Assembly (NCBI GenBank): GCA_937959315.1
Contig: CALGRC010000154.1
Location: 1 to 7,706, forward strand
Direction: 5' to 3'
DNA: 7,706 bases
Source of the DNA: an uncultured Clostridia bacterium
GTDB lineage: Bacteria > Bacillota > Clostridia > UMGS1810
The translations under genes and the position numbers were made by a program. Under the pieces are notes generated by a model. The model ran no database searches, was not told where the DNA came from, and was given only the letters and a program-made list of their open reading frames with translations. Shown here in pieces: positions 5,865-7,706 of the stretch. Position 1 is the stretch's first letter. The number at the start of each line of letters is the position of its first letter.

Positions 5865-5906
5865 CAAAACCACCCTTTCTGTTTGCCGCACTGTATAAAA
5901 AGACAA

Positions 5907-7697
5907 TTATTCCTGCCCCAGCGGCAAAGTCACGACCACCTTTGCACATTCCCCGGGGCAGCTTTCAATACGCAACCCATATTCCTGCCCAAAATAAAGC
6001 TTAATCCGCTGGTTGATATTATAAAGCCCAATACCAGAACTATTTTGGCTGCTCCTGCTGGCCTTTTCCGGGACTTTGTCAAGATCCGGCACCACTGCAA
6101 ACCCTTCCCCGTTGTCAATAATCTCAACCACTGCCGCCGCCCCATCCTGAAACGCATTGATTTGAATGAGCCCCTCATACTCCACGCAGGACAACCCGTG
6201 GAAAATGCTGTTTTCTACAATCGGCTGCAGCGTCAGTTTTGGAATTTGCGTATACAGCACGGCATTTTCTATTTGATATTTTACCGTAAATTTATCAGTA
6301 TAGCAATACTCCATCAGCGAAATATAATCCTGAATATGCTGAATTTCCTCTTTGATAGGAACCAGGGAATCTTTCCTGCTCAATCCGTATCGCAGCAGGC
6401 GGCCCATCAAAAACAGCATTTTGCTTGCCTTGTCATAGCGGTTGATTTCACATACCATGCGGATGGACTCAAGGGTATTATAAATAAAGTGTGGATTGAT
6501 TTGGTTTTGCAAAAACTTGATTTCAGCTTCCCTTTTCTCGGTTTCTTCCGTCCTCACCTGTTTTAAAAGCTGCCCAATCCGATCAATCATTTTATTGAAC
6601 GCCGCAGCCAAAAAACCAACTTCATCTTCAGATGAAATATCAATTTTTACATTCAGGTTTTCATTATTGATGCTTTCCACAACTTTTTTAAAATGAACAA
6701 GCGGCTTTACAATACTACGGGAAATAAAAAAGGATATGATACTTGTCGTCAGGCAGGCAATGGCCAAAACAATAAAGTTAAACCGCTGGATAAAACTCAT
6801 TTGCGATACCAGCGCCTTCATTGGAATGCTATGGATAAATTTCCATCCCGTCAAAGAAGAGGTAAAATATACAATCAGCGTATTTTCCCCATCTACCGTT
6901 TGAATATAATGTCCTGTCTGTGCAGGAAAATCACCTGTAATAAGGGTTTGGTTTTCATAATACTGGCTCATTTTCCGCTTGTCGGAATGCGATATGATAT
7001 TCCCGCCGCTGTCTATGATAAAAGCGTCGCTGTCCGATGTCATATTGACCTGCTGTAAAATATCAAATAGGGAATTTTCGTTGATTTCCACCAGTACAAC
7101 CCCAAGAGGTTCGCCGGTATGGAAATCAATAATGCTTCTGGAAAGGCTTAAAAAATATTCTTCCTGCCCATAATTGGTATAACTTGCCTTCCGTATACCG
7201 TTCCAGCTAATGGCCCCCTGCAGCCGCTCTGCGTTGGCATACCACTGGCTTTCCTGGTAATTGCGGATATCAATATCAAACGCATTGCCCAATCTGTATA
7301 CATCGCCGTTTTTCCCAATCATCAAAACAGATATGCCGTCTTTATTGTAATAAACAAAAGCATCATAAATGGCTTCAATGGCCATAAAATCGTCATACTG
7401 CTCTGCCGGGGTCTTTTGCGCCGCATCCTTTTTTAAAACCTGCTGAATGGAAGCGTCGCTGGAAAACATATCCGTTAAATATTGAATAGACGTCAGTTTT
7501 TCCTCAATGCGGATATTGGCTTGGTACAAATTATTTGCCGTATATTCGCTGATACGCTTTTCCAGCAGCGAAGAAAAACCCAAACTATAGATCAGATTGA
7601 TAACAATGAAAAATAAAACCAGCAGCAAAATAAAAGAATAAGTATACTTATCCTTGATACTCAGTTTTTTGAGCCTATTGATTACCGCTTGAACCAT
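5907..7697 (-). CDS. two-component sensor histidine kinase, YesM type (Cache-HAMP-His_kinase-HATPase)
   Basis: This 596-aa membrane sensor kinase is of the class that usually pairs with an AraC-type response regulator (YesN) and often controls carbohydrate uptake or use. Domains in order: basic N-terminus, TM1 (about 20-39), a large extracytoplasmic Cache-like region (about 40-305, with QWYANAERLQGAISWNG near 151-167), TM2 (about 306-326), and HAMP (about 327-380). The His_kinase segment follows with phosphoacceptor H403 in QINPHFIYNTLES, then HATPase_c with N box QPIVENSIFHG (491-501), G1 DNGEGF (528-533) and G2 GIGLYN (555-560). All catalytic motifs are intact. The ATG at 7697 lies nine bases from the window edge; no ribosome binding site is visible in those nine bases and the frame stays open to the edge, so the true start could be further upstream. 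The regulator is not in view. The phosphoesterase downstream may share its transcript. Confidence 0.94.
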   Translation of the reverse strand: MVQAVINRLKKLSIKDKYTYSFILLLVLFFIVINLIYSLGFSSLLEKRISEYTANNLYQANIRIEEKLTSIQYLTDMFSSDASIQQVLKKDAAQKTPAEQYDDFMAIEAIYDAFVYYNKDGISVLMIGKNGDVYRLGNAFDIDIRNYQESQWYANAERLQGAISWNGIRKASYTNYGQEEYFLSLSRSIIDFHTGEPLGVVLVEINENSLFDILQQVNMTSDSDAFIIDSGGNIISHSDKRKMSQYYENQTLITGDFPAQTGHYIQTVDGENTLIVYFTSSLTGWKFIHSIPMKALVSQMSFIQRFNFIVLAIACLTTSIISFFISRSIVKPLVHFKKVVESINNENLNVKIDISSEDEVGFLAAAFNKMIDRIGQLLKQVRTEETEKREAEIKFLQNQINPHFIYNTLESIRMVCEINRYDKASKMLFLMGRLLRYGLSRKDSLVPIKEEIQHIQDYISLMEYCYTDKFTVKYQIENAVLYTQIPKLTLQPIVENSIFHGLSCVEYEGLIQINAFQDGAAAVVEIIDNGEGFAVVPDLDKVPEKASRSSQNSSGIGLYNINQRIKLYFGQEYGLRIESCPGECAKVVVTLPLGQE

Positions 7698-7706
7698 ATG
7701 GAAACT

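Noticed and set aside
5778..6566. Plus-strand open frame of 262 codons spanning the phosphoesterase/kinase junction
   Set aside because: It is antisense to two well-conserved genes, its composition is Gln/His/Phe-rich as expected from a shadow frame, and it has no recognisable domain.

Overview
The window is a stretch of Firmicutes chromosome, most likely from the Clostridia. The main evidence is the 16S rRNA 5' end, whose variable regions look to me like the Ruminococcaceae/Oscillospirales side. That placement is from memory and tentative. The housekeeping gene set supports it: alanyl-tRNA synthetase, HIT protein, rpsU-yqeY and yqeG, with strong GGAGG-type ribosome binding sites and TTGACA/TATAAT promoters. 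Every gene lies on the minus strand, so transcription runs from high to low coordinates.

In transcription order the layout is as follows. A YesM-type membrane sensor histidine kinase starts about 9 bases from the right edge. A membrane-anchored calcineurin-like phosphoesterase follows, 42 bases later if its ATG start is right. A consensus promoter, overlapping the phosphoesterase stop codon, then drives alaS, which is split by one reading-frame change near 3660. The HIT-family gene starts two bases after the alaS stop. A perfect consensus promoter then drives rpsU and yqeY, and a symmetric hairpin terminator closes that unit. yqeG, a HAD phosphatase, comes next and appears to use a CTG start. 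Eighteen bases beyond its stop is the -35 box of a ribosomal RNA operon promoter. That promoter has an A/T-rich UP-like tract, an extended -10 and a leader with a boxA-like antitermination site, and leads into 16S rRNA, which is cut by the left edge after about 377 bases.

Functionally this is a block of growth and translation genes: tRNA charging, ribosomal protein S21, YqeY (GatB-like fold), YqeG and rRNA. A separate carbohydrate- or environment-sensing kinase lies upstream of it. I see no mobile element, CRISPR array, tRNA, toxin-antitoxin pair or defence system. I do not think the window holds a novel multi-gene system. The points most worth a second look are the alaS frameshift, the dyad symmetry inside the rRNA promoter spacer, the probable CTG start of yqeG, and the lack of any terminator between yqeG and the rRNA operon.
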